DNA of 64,000 nucleotides from positions 744,001 through 808,000 of the forward strand of contig RCTD01000002.1 in NCBI GenBank assembly GCA_014898415.1. The letters run 5' to 3'. Of the stretch, positions 45,575 to 57,402 are shown piece by piece. The position numbers were made by a program, and so were the translations under genes. The notes under the pieces are model-generated. The model saw nothing but the letters and a program-made list of their open reading frames with translations, did not search any database and was not told where the DNA came from. How positions within the stretch are numbered: position 1 is the stretch's first letter; each line of letters begins with the position of its first letter. The DNA comes from Stromatinia cepivora (taxonomy: Eukaryota; Ascomycota; Leotiomycetes; Helotiales; Sclerotiniaceae).

Positions 45575-48500
45575 ATAATTCGAGGATCGTCAGCCTCTGC
45601 TACTCCTCGATCAATGTTCATTTCGACAATATCTGTAGATATTTAATTTTAATTGCAATCATGAATTGTCTTTGGATGAATACAATACATAGCCAGGCAA
45701 CCAATAAGATTTATTGTTTGAGAACAGTCCAAAAATTCAGCTACCCATTAATATACCATCTGATCTTTTCTCTCAATTCGGACAGTCAAGTAACCCTGTC
45801 CCACCAACTCAAGTTCCCCAGCATTTGGCTTTTCTGCCACATCGGCAATTTTCCACCTGGATTCAAGACACTGCAAGCCACTGCCAGCAAACTCACGCCT
45901 TTTCAAAGATGGCGCCAACCATCCCGAGACCACATGTTTCGAAAAAAAAGCCGAATGTAAAGACCTTGCATCCGAAATCCAGGTAGCGTGCTTGAAAATG
46001 GCGAACGTTAATATACGTTAGCACGTTTTTGCCGTTATCCGTGATTTTATAACCAGAATGGTTACACCAGAAGAACATGGAATTAGATTAAAAATGTAGG
46101 TTATAGGTTTAGGTTGATTGAAATATCAGAATACTACCCTGGTATTTCAATATTTCTGCATCACGAACCTAACACGAACCCAATATTTGATATCCACACT
46201 GGACCGTACATTTATGATAGCAGAAAAGGTGACGAATCTATTATCTGCCTAGCAAATAAAACTGGGTGGTTTTTTTTCATGTCATGTGGTGTGGTGTGGG
46301 TGGTGTGTAATATTTACAGGCTAGGATAATGGATCAATATATATTCATGCACGATTCCTAGCTCGCGTGATCATTTTACCAACCAACTGTTGGTATTCAT
46401 CCATATGCAGCAGTTCATATACAGCAGTTCATATGCAGCAAGAAGAAAAGAGATATTAATTTTTTCTATGCAAATGCGAGGGGGATCCGAGGAATGGTGA
46501 ATTTTGGTAACGGCTGGGATTGGATTGAGTGGAGTGATAGAAAGGTTTCTGTGTATGTTTGGTTGGGCAACGAAACGAATACGAGTTGATAGATTGTATG
46601 TAGGAAATGCGATCTCGACCTAACAACTGCTGGATTGGATACGTGACTGAAGACATTTCAGATGCCGGCTACCCGAGCGAGACCTTATGCAAGTACACTT
46701 ATTCTGCCAACCAACGATTGCGCATTCCATCGACGAGTCTGCAGATTTCTATGCGGCTAGAGGGAAGACTTGCTGTTGTCAGCGTTCGTAGTATATGAAA
46801 CCGGATTGGTAAAGTTACTAGCCTCCTGGGAGTGTCTTTTCTTTTTCACAATTAAGCATCATTACTAAAAACTCCATGTGATAATAGGTTTCAGCATACG
46901 TTTTTTCATATGACGTTACAAATATCTGAAGAGATAGCCGCCAAAGAAATGTGCAATGTCTAGACACGCAAGAATAAAGACAATTTCTCCTTCCAAACTC
47001 ATGCTATATATATTCAAAATGAAGAGCACTCCTAATACAAAAAGTTATGAGTCTTTTGATATTATCTTCCTTGGCCTTAGCATTCAGAATAGCACATAAA
47101 GCGTCGTCCAAAATTCGTACATAGTCAGCATTATCGACGATAGAGCCATGACGAATAAAAAACCAGTCTATCGTGTTAGATCGATTAATCCAAAGTGAAC
47201 TACACAGCAAGAGCACTCCGGGAGCAGCTTTCCTCCTCTCAATGCAAGAGAAAAGACAAATTTTTCATACACTTCGCAAGCTAGGCGCGAAGGATGGAAG
47301 ACCTATGATGATTTTAGCAGCTAGGAGAGTGAGAGTGAGGTAGAGATATATGAAACCTGATGAGAGAGACACATTGTTTCTTTCTTGGCCAGAAGGCAGA
47401 GGCGTGTGGATGTTGAGTTATGAAAGTTTATCCTGGCACCTAGAGAGAACTAAATTGCTTTCTTGCTCTTGCTATGAATTAGAGGTTTATGATTTTGGAG
47501 AAGATTTGAGCTGTTTATTTCGAGACAGACACCTGAGAAAAGCGAAATCAGAAAGCCGCATTTGAAAGGCTTCGGGGAGAGGAAAGATAGAACCTCCTAG
47601 TCATAGCCATAGCGATGAAAATGAAAACCGGTATGAGTATCTCTGATGGTTTTGGAATCTCCACTAGATTTTTGCGTATTATCAATAGCTATAAGTTTCG
47701 ATCGAGTCCATCCCTCATTATCTTTCTATAAGCACCTGCGGATTGTTCTGCTAAAATCTTGTGAAATCGAAATTTACATCTGCTAGTCTTTATGTTAAAA
47801 GGTTTCTCCAGTCAAAAAACGTGAAATATATCTATTCCTCGCCAGCTGGCGATCTTAAGATTACCATCCAATATAAATAATATCAGGGTTCACGCAATAT
47901 TGTACTGCATCTAAGTTTGCCATCAATCCAGACTTCAATATTCATTGCTGCAGCGTAGATCTTTTGGAAGATATAAGAATGGTAATAGATTGGAATGCAG
48001 TGATGCTTTATGTAATGTTGTGAATTATATAGTATTCAAACAGCCTTTGCTTAGTCACGGCTTCCTCGCATGTTTCTTTGTTACGGTAACGGTAACGATT
48101 CCACCACAAATATTAAATATAGGAGTAGACATTTTAGTATGTTTATCCAAACAAAAATTTGACAGATACTCCACACAGGTAATAATAAATTATTGGCAGC
48201 AAGTAGAGCTGAGCAATTTGTAAGGTAATAATGCGGAACAATCGAGCTTCAACATCATTGAAAATAAGGCAGCTGTAGTGTAAGCCAGCCAATTTGTACA
48301 GGAAATCTTCGGGATACACATTTCTATCTTGTCATTTCAAGTCTTGAGATGGGGCGAGCTCCATACACTGCAAATTTCCATCACTTAAACGGACAGCATT
48401 AATGCCCAGAATATCATTTATCATTACTTTGTTCAGAAAGTCTAGCTGTATAATTAGCAGTCTATCAATGAAATAGAATAGAAATGCAGACGAAATAATA

Positions 48501-49184
48501 GATCACAGAAACCAGACAGATATCTCTCGGAAATATTAATGTATCCTCATACTTTCTTGATAGAAGGGACGATAAGTCGGAGGTGCTCCTGCACCTTCTT
48601 CCCTCCTACGTAGAATATCATCATATTACCTAAGGTCTACCATCGCCGTGATATAAATTGATTTATTAATTATCATTTGATATAGTTTTCATTCAAATTG
48701 GACCTGATTTGATAAAGTTATATTGAGTTGAATTTCGAATTTATAACGTTTAGGTGTTTTCGCGAAAGTACTGAAATTTGGGTGTAAGCGAACCTCAGTC
48801 ACTTATATTCGTTCACTATCTTCTAGCAACTATAATTACAATTACACACCCTCTTTCATTTATGAATATCACTTGAAGCAATTGAATAGACAGAATAGAA
48901 TTAAGAACTTGAAAATGTAATTCTAGATGATAAACTAATAAAAAATCGAAAATGATTTATAAAAAAAGATTTTAGATATTAGAATAAATAGACTTTTGAA
49001 AATAACCAGGAATTCAGATGTAGCCATCAAAAAATGCTTCAAATTCCGTGATGCAAGTAAGCCTTTGGAGTAATTCTGAGCAGATGGCTTCGCATCTACT
49101 AACTCCCCGTGTTTGTATATTTCAATCTCTGCCCAAGCTAATTGCTCAAGCAGGAAATCACCGAAGTCGTGCACCTCCCTGAAA
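45575..49184. other. long AT-rich gene-poor region
   Basis: About 3.6 kb with no supported gene. Two short frames with protein-like composition (45714-45986 plus, 47004-47216 minus) are noted as findings. A repeat of CATATGCAGCAGTT/CATATACAGCAGTT lies at about 46403-46440. Confidence 0.5.
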
Positions 49185-50552
49185 CTAATCGACTGGCAAT
49201 TCTTCGTGCCCAGAGGGATCGTCATCAAAATTTTGCATTGACGAATCTTGTAATCCTCCACCGACAGCACGAGCTCCGCCATCATGCACCATTTCAGAAT
49301 TCTGATAAATGGGAATTCCGTTGGCTCCTAGATTGACTTTCTTCTCCTTCATACATTTCGGAATATGCAAGCAGCCGCCTCTATGGGAAAAGCAATTGTT
49401 TCGGCCGCTGTTGACATTTCCAGGTTCAACAGTGGTATGATTCGGATTCAAACATGTCCAATTACCACAAAGATGGCTGAGGTGCCACTTCTTATTAATA
49501 AACCCATCTTGCTGCATTTTTGTCATGGTATGGAAGAGAATTTTGGAAACTATACCAAAGTTTAAGTTAAGACTGTGTTTGCCATTATGATCTTGCCAGT
49601 AGAAAGTCTTCTGTATATTGCCGCAAGCGCGCAATGTACCGATGGACGTTATGCGAGGCGGTGGTGGAGCTGGATGAAACCAGCATTCCTGATCTTCTCT
49701 GAAAGGATCCAGTAAGCGATTGGTTGACTCCAACCATATTTGCATGGATTTCTTAATATGTGGAGGTCTGCGAACCGACGATAAAATAATGCGCTTTCTT
49801 TCTCGACATGCTAGTTTGTTGCCCGCAGCTGAGTTTTTAGATGTATTAGCCGGGTGCGGGGCAGGTGGGAACAAAATGGCACTGTAAGTGGTGTTGACTC
49901 TGGGAGATGCGTATGATTGAATCGAATTTTTTTCCAATGGCTTTGATTGTATGCTATCCGAAGGAAGTGATAACGGCGTATTTATTTCGCTTCTTGAGCT
50001 TCTACCAAAATAGATTGCATCAGTACCCATAAGTGTACCTGCAAGGTTTCTACTGTCCAGGGTAGCCGCCGAATCTTTGCCTCTGTCCCCCATCAAATCC
50101 ACCTCGCATCGGTCTTCAAAGATTTTAAAAGAAACCGAAGGCAGAGGTACGCTTGACTCCTCATAGGTTGGTAGTACAACTGAAATGGTTGATGTCACAA
50201 CATGAGTTATATCTGCTAGGGGTAGACGGCGAGATCCTCGAGCGCGCGATACTATAGAGATTATGTCCTCATCGGAAGGTCCCTCTGCTGGATCATCAGA
50301 ATCATCATCAGAATCTGGAGTGAGATCGATGACAATGCGGTCATCCCCTGAGGGTGTGTTTATGCCGCCAAATTGGCTAACGTCGGTTTGTAGAACGTTT
50401 CCTAAGATCCCGCCCTCTTCCTTCAAATCCTCGAAGAACTGACTCTGATGAAAGTAAGAAAAGGGAAATGAAGAATTGGCCTCCGTCGTCTGAATGGAAG
50501 GTGACACAGTTCCCCTGTGCCATGAGATTGGTGAAGGTTGAAGTAAGGCCAT
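49185..50552 (-). CDS. His-Me finger (I-PpoI-like) nuclease-domain protein
   Basis: A single exon of 455 residues. Residues 1-285 are mainly disordered and acidic in places (IDLTPDSDDDSDDP). Residues 290-400 match the zinc-binding loop region of I-PpoI-type homing endonucleases. First zinc: Cys290 (ECWFHP), Cys362, Cys367, His372. Second zinc: Cys387, Cys394, His396, Cys400. The general base His360 (HLSHLCGN) and metal-binding Asn381 (NVNSGRNNC) are in place. The spacings 362/367/372 and 387/394/396/400, and the offset of 19 from Cys362 to Asn381, equal those I recall for I-PpoI (100/105/110, 125/132/134/138, 119). Such genes are multiplied in some fungal genomes with no associated intron. 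DNA binding or cleavage is plausible; domestication is inferred. The short C-terminal tail is Gly/Asp-rich. Confidence 0.85.
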   Translation of the reverse strand: MALLQPSPISWHRGTVSPSIQTTEANSSFPFSYFHQSQFFEDLKEEGGILGNVLQTDVSQFGGINTPSGDDRIVIDLTPDSDDDSDDPAEGPSDEDIISIVSRARGSRRLPLADITHVVTSTISVVLPTYEESSVPLPSVSFKIFEDRCEVDLMGDRGKDSAATLDSRNLAGTLMGTDAIYFGRSSRSEINTPLSLPSDSIQSKPLEKNSIQSYASPRVNTTYSAILFPPAPHPANTSKNSAAGNKLACRERKRIILSSVRRPPHIKKSMQIWLESTNRLLDPFREDQECWFHPAPPPPRITSIGTLRACGNIQKTFYWQDHNGKHSLNLNFGIVSKILFHTMTKMQQDGFINKKWHLSHLCGNWTCLNPNHTTVEPGNVNSGRNNCFSHRGGCLHIPKCMKEKKVNLGANGIPIYQNSEMVHDGGARAVGGGLQDSSMQNFDDDPSGHEELPVD

Positions 50553-51442
50553 CTTAAATTAGGAACAGTGTATCGTGCTATAATATCAATCTTCGAGAAC
50601 AAAGGAAAAGACTGGTAATGATATGTCGGATAACTTATTGATCTAAGTGCGCACTGGTTTCGGGGATAAGTATATATATGGGCATAAATATTGTGGTATG
50701 CCAGAGACTGTGGATTTTGTGTGACTCGTAGCAGCAGCTGCGTGAGCGGACTCGAGCTAAAGAAAGTATAGAGTTGAGAAAGGTTTAACTTCACAACCAT
50801 ACAGAATGAATTGAAGAGACTGAGATGCTGATTGATTTAGTCAAGGAGATATGCTGCTATTATATCATAAGATGGATACTTCTCAGTCTCATTTTAGTGC
50901 AAATGACGAGTAGTATTTGTAGGCACCAGGCACGTTGTTGTCTAAAGGTCGAATATAGATATGATAGCAGGCGAAGTCAGTAACCACTACAATGTCTTCC
51001 ATGAGATGGGCCCTGGTTGAGAGTAAGAAACTGAGGCTGAAGAAAGATATGATAACAAATGAGTTCAAAAATCTACTAGATTATTTTCCCTGTGGTTGGT
51101 CCTGGGTAAGACTGAGAAGTCGAAGAGGTAAATCACATGTCATAGACCCAATTAGGCCAGCATTTCCTTGATCTTACCTTCCCTTGTTGTCGTTCCTGCC
51201 TTTTAAGATACTAAATTTCACTGGAACTTCAACTCTTCGACTCCGGTACCTGATCAAAACTCTTGAATTCGTTCTCCAAACCACCACAATATCTCAGTGC
51301 GACGGCACGATGATCCTTCAAACTGATCAATATCATCGTCGTCAAATCTAATTATAATTCCTCTTTCATTCCATGCACACTTTCAACCTTGACTCTGCAC
51401 AACACAAGAATTCCGTCCGAGAAATATCATCCAATAAGCAAG
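50553..51442. other. divergent promoter region
   Basis: About 890 bp between the nuclease-like gene (-) and the zinc-knuckle gene (+), probably carrying both promoters. No gene is seen. Confidence 0.5.
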
Positions 51443-52738
51443 ATGGTCAATTTTCAATTTCAGATTCCAGCTCCGTGCCAGAACTGCCGCCGATTCCATT
51501 ACGGATATTGTCGCGATGCACCGAGACAATGCTGGCGCTGCAATGATTACAACCACATTGAGCGTTATTGTCCACGTCGTCGCACAAGATGGCCTCGTCA
51601 TCAAGCACTTCCAGGAACTCGTCAATGGTGCGATTATCATGGCTTGGATTCTAATCCTGCACTTCGGTAAGTACATGATTGACAGCTACTTTATCATCCG
51701 AACATCTCATTTACATTGTCTCTCGTTAGGGCCAGAGTTCTTAACGCGTTGAAGGCGTCGCAGAGCTGCAATATTTACATTGATGACGATTGCATCTATA
51801 AGGGTTGCGTAGAGCATCATTTCCGACGCGAAGAAGTAAGAGCTGGTAGACCGTTGGCAGAGAGGATGACACGCCGTAGATCCAGGTAAGCAGCTCCCAC
51901 AAATCGTGAAGACCGGAACCATTAACTCAAACAGATCTCCGGGTCGAGAGCAAATCAAGCGGGGCCGATCCCGTTCACTAATCCGTCAAAGGTCACCATC
52001 GCCAATGGAAAGACGATCCAGAAATCAGAGACAATCGTCTCCAGTTCGTCAAGTCCGTGGTCGATCTAGAAGCCCGTTACGACAGCAAAGACAATCACCA
52101 CCACGCACGCCAGTTCGACCTCGGGGTCGATCTCCTGTCTTCGACACGATCGGGGTTGCTTACACTCAGACTAATGCTGCAGGGACCGGGATGAACATCT
52201 TTCAGCCTTCATTTCTACAGAATCAAGGTTTTCCTGTCAGTCAAAAGCAAGCACCCGAGACGCAGCACATGCAGCAAAGAATCAGAAGTGTTGCCCTTTC
52301 GAACACAACCAATCTCAATCCGTTTCTAGCTCCTCTGGTCCCATTGGGCACAGTATCGGCAAACGCACCTCGACAAGAAATTGCGAAGGATGTCTCCATC
52401 CATACGGTTGTCGCTCTTCAGCAACCAGTGATGAGTGAGTCTTCTAAGATACAAGAGATAGATGAGATTTATGTCGAGGATCCACATTTCGTCCTTGGGG
52501 TTAGAGAAGAAGCTCTCGAGAAGGAGTACGTCTGCGAACTCATTTCAGATCTGCTGGAACGCAATTGTGCTAACAACACTGAAACAGGATCCTCGAGGCT
52601 TACCAACAGCGTATGTGGGAGGTTGAACTCGAACGTGTCGCCGACACGGACTACAAAGAGGCTCCTGGACCAGATAATGTTTGGGATCAGAGTGTTGCCA
52701 TATTACGCGCGGCGAAGAAGAAACTTGTCGGATACTAA
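51443..52738 (+). CDS. CCHC zinc-knuckle, RS-rich putative RNA-binding protein
   Basis: Four exons, 51443-51666, 51730-51885, 51935-52525 and 52588-52738, give 373 residues. Near the N-terminus are two knuckles: CQNCRRFHYGYC (CX2CX3HX3C) and CWRCNDYNHIERYC (the classical CX2CX4HX4C), the latter a retroviral-type RNA-binding motif. A His/Cys-bearing segment (CNIYIDDDCIYKGCVEHHF) follows. An Arg/Ser-rich region (SPGREQIKRGRSRSLI, RGRSRSPLRQQRQSP) resembles splicing-factor RS domains. The last intron (GTACGT...AAACAG) is supported because splicing gives a regular helical C-terminus (AYQQRMWEVELERVADTDY) ending at TAA. Reading through gives a less natural tail ending at 52841. A role in RNA binding or processing is inferred. 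Confidence 0.8.
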
Positions 52739-53591
52739 GCCTCTTGATGCTCTGCGTTGGCGAAAAGGTACTACAAGTTTATTGCGGTGTTATTCTCTTA
52801 AGAAAGACGAAAGGAGGGTATCATACAAGAATGTAAAATGATATGCGGAATGTTTTATTTGTGAATGAATATTGATCTGGCTAGATCTGGCTGGATTAAA
52901 AGCAATGAACGTAACTGAGGAAGACGAGAGACGGTCCAGGGAGTAGTTTTGCAGAATATAGCTTGTCTTTGACCTCAATGGCTACTCTCACTTGAACATG
53001 CTCTGTGAACACTCTCTTGATATCCTACTTACAATCAAACATTGCCATCCAACGGTATTCCATTGTCTCAAAAATGCTTGAACATTATGATCCAATTTCA
53101 CAATATTATTCATGCATTCTTCTTGATTACAGCATGTATAAAGCCATCAAGAAGAGGGTAGTAATATCGGCTATGTATTCCCCAAAAGGATAATACCGAC
53201 AACCCTGCCTACCATCCTATCCGAGGAGAAGCTCGATTTGAGCCTCCGAGCAGGACCCATACACCACAGTTATTGTAGGATATTTAGCACAGCCCAGTCA
53301 AGCATGCTTCTGACATTTTTGTGGTATACTTATGGGACAATGTATTCACTGAACATGTTGGTATATTGGATGAAATGCCAGCCCAGAGATACCTTTAGTA
53401 GGCAACTTGCCAAACCCATTGATCATTCATGGGCATTGGATTCTTATTGCTACAATATACCTCAAATATTAACATTTGACTGAATTGTTCGTCCCAATTT
53501 CGAACACGTCTGGCTAAAATAATATCATCTAGCTCATTAATCCATCGAAAACCAGACACCTGTTGGTTCTATTCCAAGTGGAGTTTCATTC
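52739..53591. other. intergenic region between convergent genes
   Basis: No supported gene or repeat. Confidence 0.5.
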
Positions 53592-54854
53592 TCAAGGTCC
53601 TCCATCGTATCTATCACTGCAGTTTTTCAGCATCGGCTTCTGAGGGTAGTCGCGAATCACAGGAAAATGAGGAGAGGACTTACAGTCAATTATATCCTGC
53701 CTTCCACTTTGCGTCGCATTCCAAGCCAATCTAGCGCTAACTCTCACACTTCTCAGGGATGGCAATCTGCCCTCTTCTACCGCATCATAGACTGCTCCGG
53801 CAGTTATATCCACCTCTGTCCCCGCTGTACCGCTACAATCTAAATCCAATATTTGCAAGGGATGCCTAAGGGGTATATTCTCAAATAACGCATCTGTGAT
53901 AAAATCGGCCGATATCCGAAATGCAGTTAAGGAGGGGCACATTAAAAGGACGTAATCCAATGCGCCTACCCCCATACGATTCATTGGGTGTCGAATCGTT
54001 AGGTGTTGAAGTTGAGGCCCCAGATGTTCCAGAGTGCCTAAGAGTGCAGGGGCGTACACCATGCTGCAGTGTTGAATGCTGAAACGTGACAGTGTCGACG
54101 GGACATTGCGGAGATGTGTACAAAGGAAGTGATCGTCAACTCCGCCGGCTAAATGAAGGCCTTGTAGCTTCGGCGGCCATTCATATATTTCGTCATTTCT
54201 GTCTTGGTCACTGGTTGAAGTCCGTGGGAAGAGTAAAGTTTCAAGATCTTGCAGAGTTTTGAGAGTCTGGAATAGTAGACGTGTTGATATTGAAGCAGAT
54301 ATCAAGGAGAGATCCAGGTACCGAAGATGTGTACATTTGCTAAGAGCGGGGAAAGAATTGATGGCGAATGAGGCTTGTGGTGCCACAAATTCGATAATAT
54401 TTCCCTTCATTCGGCCCAGTAATCGTGCAGTCAAGCTTCTAGAACTGTTGTGTACCAATTCTCCCATATCAAGCCGGCGGACCAGCGGGGCAAGTGCGGA
54501 TTGCCGTATATGTGCGTTCTTGGATGGGCAAACTGTTGTGACAAAGGCATTGAAATTCCCGCCGCTGAGATACGGTCGCTCGTATAATAGAGATATGGAT
54601 GCAGAGTACCAGAGTCTGGATACGAGCGTGCAGGAGTAGAAAGTGGACTGGGTGGTGTCCGCCCGACGTGGAATATACGAGAGGATGTGAGAAATTATCT
54701 CCAGCGGAAGTAGAATCTCTTGCGAGGGGGCTTTACGATAGAGCTCTGCCATTGATTCACGGACCGGTTCGGACTCCAACTTTTGAGATGTGATGGCCAG
54801 CTTAAGAGGTTGTGACATCTCTACGTTCCAATTACTCTGTGCGTCAAGGGCCAT
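53592..54854 (-). CDS. F-box protein with leucine-rich-repeat-like region
   Basis: One exon of 420 residues. An F-box lies at about residues 44-96 (ILLPLEIISHILSYIP, then SCTLVSRLWYSASISLLY). It is followed by irregular leucine-rich segments (THLRYLDLSLISAS, PKLQGLHLAGG, PQLQHLTIRHP, HPLQILDLDCSG). F-box proteins link substrates to SCF ubiquitin ligases through Skp1; the leucine-rich part would choose the substrate, here unknown. A possible 44-nt intron (53640-53683, GTAAGT...TCAG) near the 3' end would create TAA at once after IIDC's Asp and shorten the protein by about 26 residues. The extra tail (SSPHFPVIRDYPQKP) is therefore uncertain. Confidence 0.8.
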   Translation of the reverse strand: MALDAQSNWNVEMSQPLKLAITSQKLESEPVRESMAELYRKAPSQEILLPLEIISHILSYIPRRADTTQSTFYSCTLVSRLWYSASISLLYERPYLSGGNFNAFVTTVCPSKNAHIRQSALAPLVRRLDMGELVHNSSRSLTARLLGRMKGNIIEFVAPQASFAINSFPALSKCTHLRYLDLSLISASISTRLLFQTLKTLQDLETLLFPRTSTSDQDRNDEIYEWPPKLQGLHLAGGVDDHFLCTHLRNVPSTLSRFSIQHCSMVYAPALLGTLEHLGPQLQHLTIRHPMNRMGVGALDYVLLMCPSLTAFRISADFITDALFENIPLRHPLQILDLDCSGTAGTEVDITAGAVYDAVEEGRLPSLRSVRVSARLAWNATQSGRQDIIDCKSSPHFPVIRDYPQKPMLKNCSDRYDGGP

Positions 54855-55356
54855 TGTTGAAGTTATGAGATCAAGGTCCCTCCGATAGTTTTTTGATAGC
54901 TCGAGCTTTATGATTGTACAGGACTACTTGTGTTCCAGAAATTCACGGCTCGAATGAGGATTCGGACATCTTGACAATGAAGCAAAGAATACTCATTGTG
55001 AGAGTAGCAAATTATTGAATTTGTCCTGTAGGTGTTGTAAATCTTGCATTTTGTTTCCGATATTCTCATGGAAGCATCGCCACATGGGCGAGATTAGTCA
55101 GTCTTATCGCTTCTGCTTATCTCGAAATGATTTCTTGTAAAACCAAAACTCTCCAAAAAAAATTGTTGCGCGTCTTGAGTCCAGTATCAAAGATATTATC
55201 TTTGCGGTTCTCGGCAAGGTAACTTATTTATCACAGGCTTGAAGAGAGGGAAGCTTCGCGAGCTGGAAAGGAACCATTTGCAAGATTTTGAAAGAACAAT
55301 CCGGGCTAAAGTCTTTTGTTAAGGAGTGACATCGAGAAACAAATTAACTCAGAAAC
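54855..55356. other. divergent promoter region
   Basis: Between the F-box gene (-) and the Gemin2-like gene (+); no gene seen. Confidence 0.5.
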
Positions 55357-56780
55357 ATGGGGGGCACAAAACGCGCCCGCTCGCCTTCACCATCTCTTTC
55401 CCATCTCTATTCTAACAAGAGGTCGAATCCTGTGAAGGAAGGACGGGTAGATCCTGTCTATGGTCAGCGAAGTGCTCTTCCTGCAGATGATGACTCTGTC
55501 AGCTTGGACGAGGACGGACTAGATGCTTTGAGCTATTTGAGATCTGTTAGGTGAGCACATCTTTGTTACGTCTTATTTCTGTATATGCAATGGAGAATAG
55601 TGCTGAGTTCGATGTTACAATTAGTTGGAAGTATCGCTAACAGCAACCTTCCAGAGCTGAAGCAGAAGACCTCCCTCCCATATTCTATGCACCAGCAGAG
55701 ACAAGAAGCTTAAATGCCAGCGGCGAGTACGATCGATCAATATACGAAAGTGGCCTAGGCGATTTCAGAGGATATTATGAGGATGGTGCTTATTTCGCTG
55801 CGGCTGAAGTTGAAGATGACATAGAAGATGAGCAAGATGGAGGTAAAGACCCTCAATTGGCATATTTCAACTCTATCATAACACGATTCGAAACTCTGCG
55901 AAAGCAAATGCAACGAATTCCACCGCCCGACCTGGTAAACGATTTAGATGCAGATCATCCCACATATTTAAACGTATTGAACACAAAGCTTTGCAGATGG
56001 TGGAGATGGAAATTGAAGACAGTTGATCCTCTACCTGCGCAGGTCGCGAGTATGGACAAGGATACGGTTTTGAGGTTGTTAAGACTCCTCACAGGCGGCA
56101 CTCTGTTGCAGAGTGGCTCTGATATTAATATGAAGGTTAGTAGGTGGGCTTGGGCATTATTAGCTAGGTTGCCGGTAAGAGGAGAATTGAGTAGTGATGA
56201 AATAGGGGTCGTAAGGGAGCTAGGAAAGAGAGCTGTGATGCTTGGTGTTGGATTAAAAGCGGGTAGTAGCTTGAAAGAGGAGTTAGATGGGGTAGAAAAG
56301 GTATTTGACGCCGATAATGGAGCTGAAATTGAGGATAGTGAAAGGACTATCAGTCCTGGAGATGAGAACATAGTAGAGGGAATCGAAGATCATCTGGAGG
56401 TGGAGCAACAGTTGAAAGAGAAACGCAATGGTGCTACGCAGACATCAGACTCAACGGAAAACTCCATACTATCGATTGCGACGGAGAAGTCTACAACCCC
56501 GCAAGAAGAAGCTTGGGGGTCGAAACTGGATTCCCATGAATTAGAGGCAGTCAAAGCGCGCTTACTCGCCAATCTCACTTCAACCCCATCGATTGTCGAG
56601 GCGACAGCACAACCCAGGGGAGAAGAATCTACCCCTTCCACCGTCGAAACGCCAATGCTTAAACCAGCGCAAACGGCTAATTGGAACACTAGAGCGACAA
56701 TTGATATGATAATCACCATTGCAGGCGAGATGTACGGCCAGAGGGATCTGTTGGAGTTTAGAGAAGTGTGGGGTGAGTAG
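55357..56780 (+). CDS. Gemin2/Brr1-like SMN-complex protein
   Basis: Two exons, 55357-55550 and 55655-56780, give 439 residues. The basic Ser/Pro start (MGGTKRARSPSPSLSH) is followed by an acidic stretch and then the conserved helical core. In that core are PTYLNVLNTKLCRWWRWKL, PAQVASMDKDTVLRLLRLL, then SRWAWALLARLPV and VVRELGKRAVML. After a long Glu/Ser-rich insert comes the C-terminal pair ATIDMIITIAGEMYGQRDLL. The order of helices and the final Q-RDL fit Gemin2 (SIP1), which holds the Sm-protein pentamer during spliceosomal snRNP assembly; Brr1 is the budding-yeast relative. The assignment rests on remembered family pattern rather than alignment, and sequence conservation in this family is low. 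Confidence 0.7.
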
Positions 56781-57402
56781 GTGCTTCCAGCGACGGCTTT
56801 ACAGCTGGCAATTAGTTGCGCTAGCCATTCCACGGTCTCGGTGCCGAAGAATGAAGTAGAGAAAATCACGCGGAGCATTATCAGATAGAGTTGGGAACGG
56901 TTAGAGCTTAATTCTTGCATTGACTTCTCTATAGCTCAAGGTTTATGTGTGGTTGTAAGTATATAGAGTAAGTGCTGCGGCAAGTAATATTTCTTATTAG
57001 ATGTTAATGAGATGGACCCACTTGCTGTTCCTCAGATGAATAGATAATACAGCTTCCGCAATTATAATAATATGACTTTCTGTGCGTTACAAATTACATA
57101 GAAGACATATGTGACATTAGTAATTGCAAATGTAGATATAAATACTACTACACGATGGCTATGTGCATATTGAGATACAAAAACAAACCATATACCAGCT
57201 GCCTGTCCAGATGTTGCAGCTCTGGGCTAAGCAAGCATGTTCAAATAATCCATCCAGAAAACGCCTTGCCAAATGTATGCAATTGAAATAGCTCATCCCG
57301 AACCATTAATATCCATAGTACAATTCCCACTGCCGATGATATGCAAACGTTGCCCATAATATGCGAACCTGCCCAGACCCATCAATAACGCGCATCGTAT
57401 CC
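56781..57402. other. intergenic region between convergent genes
   Basis: No supported gene. Confidence 0.5.

Noticed and set aside
52526..52841. Read-through C-terminus of the zinc-knuckle protein ending in RVSYKNVK
   Set aside because: Splicing at 52526-52587 gives a more natural helical tail and ends at a nearer stop; the read-through sequence looks like out-of-frame Arg-rich noise.
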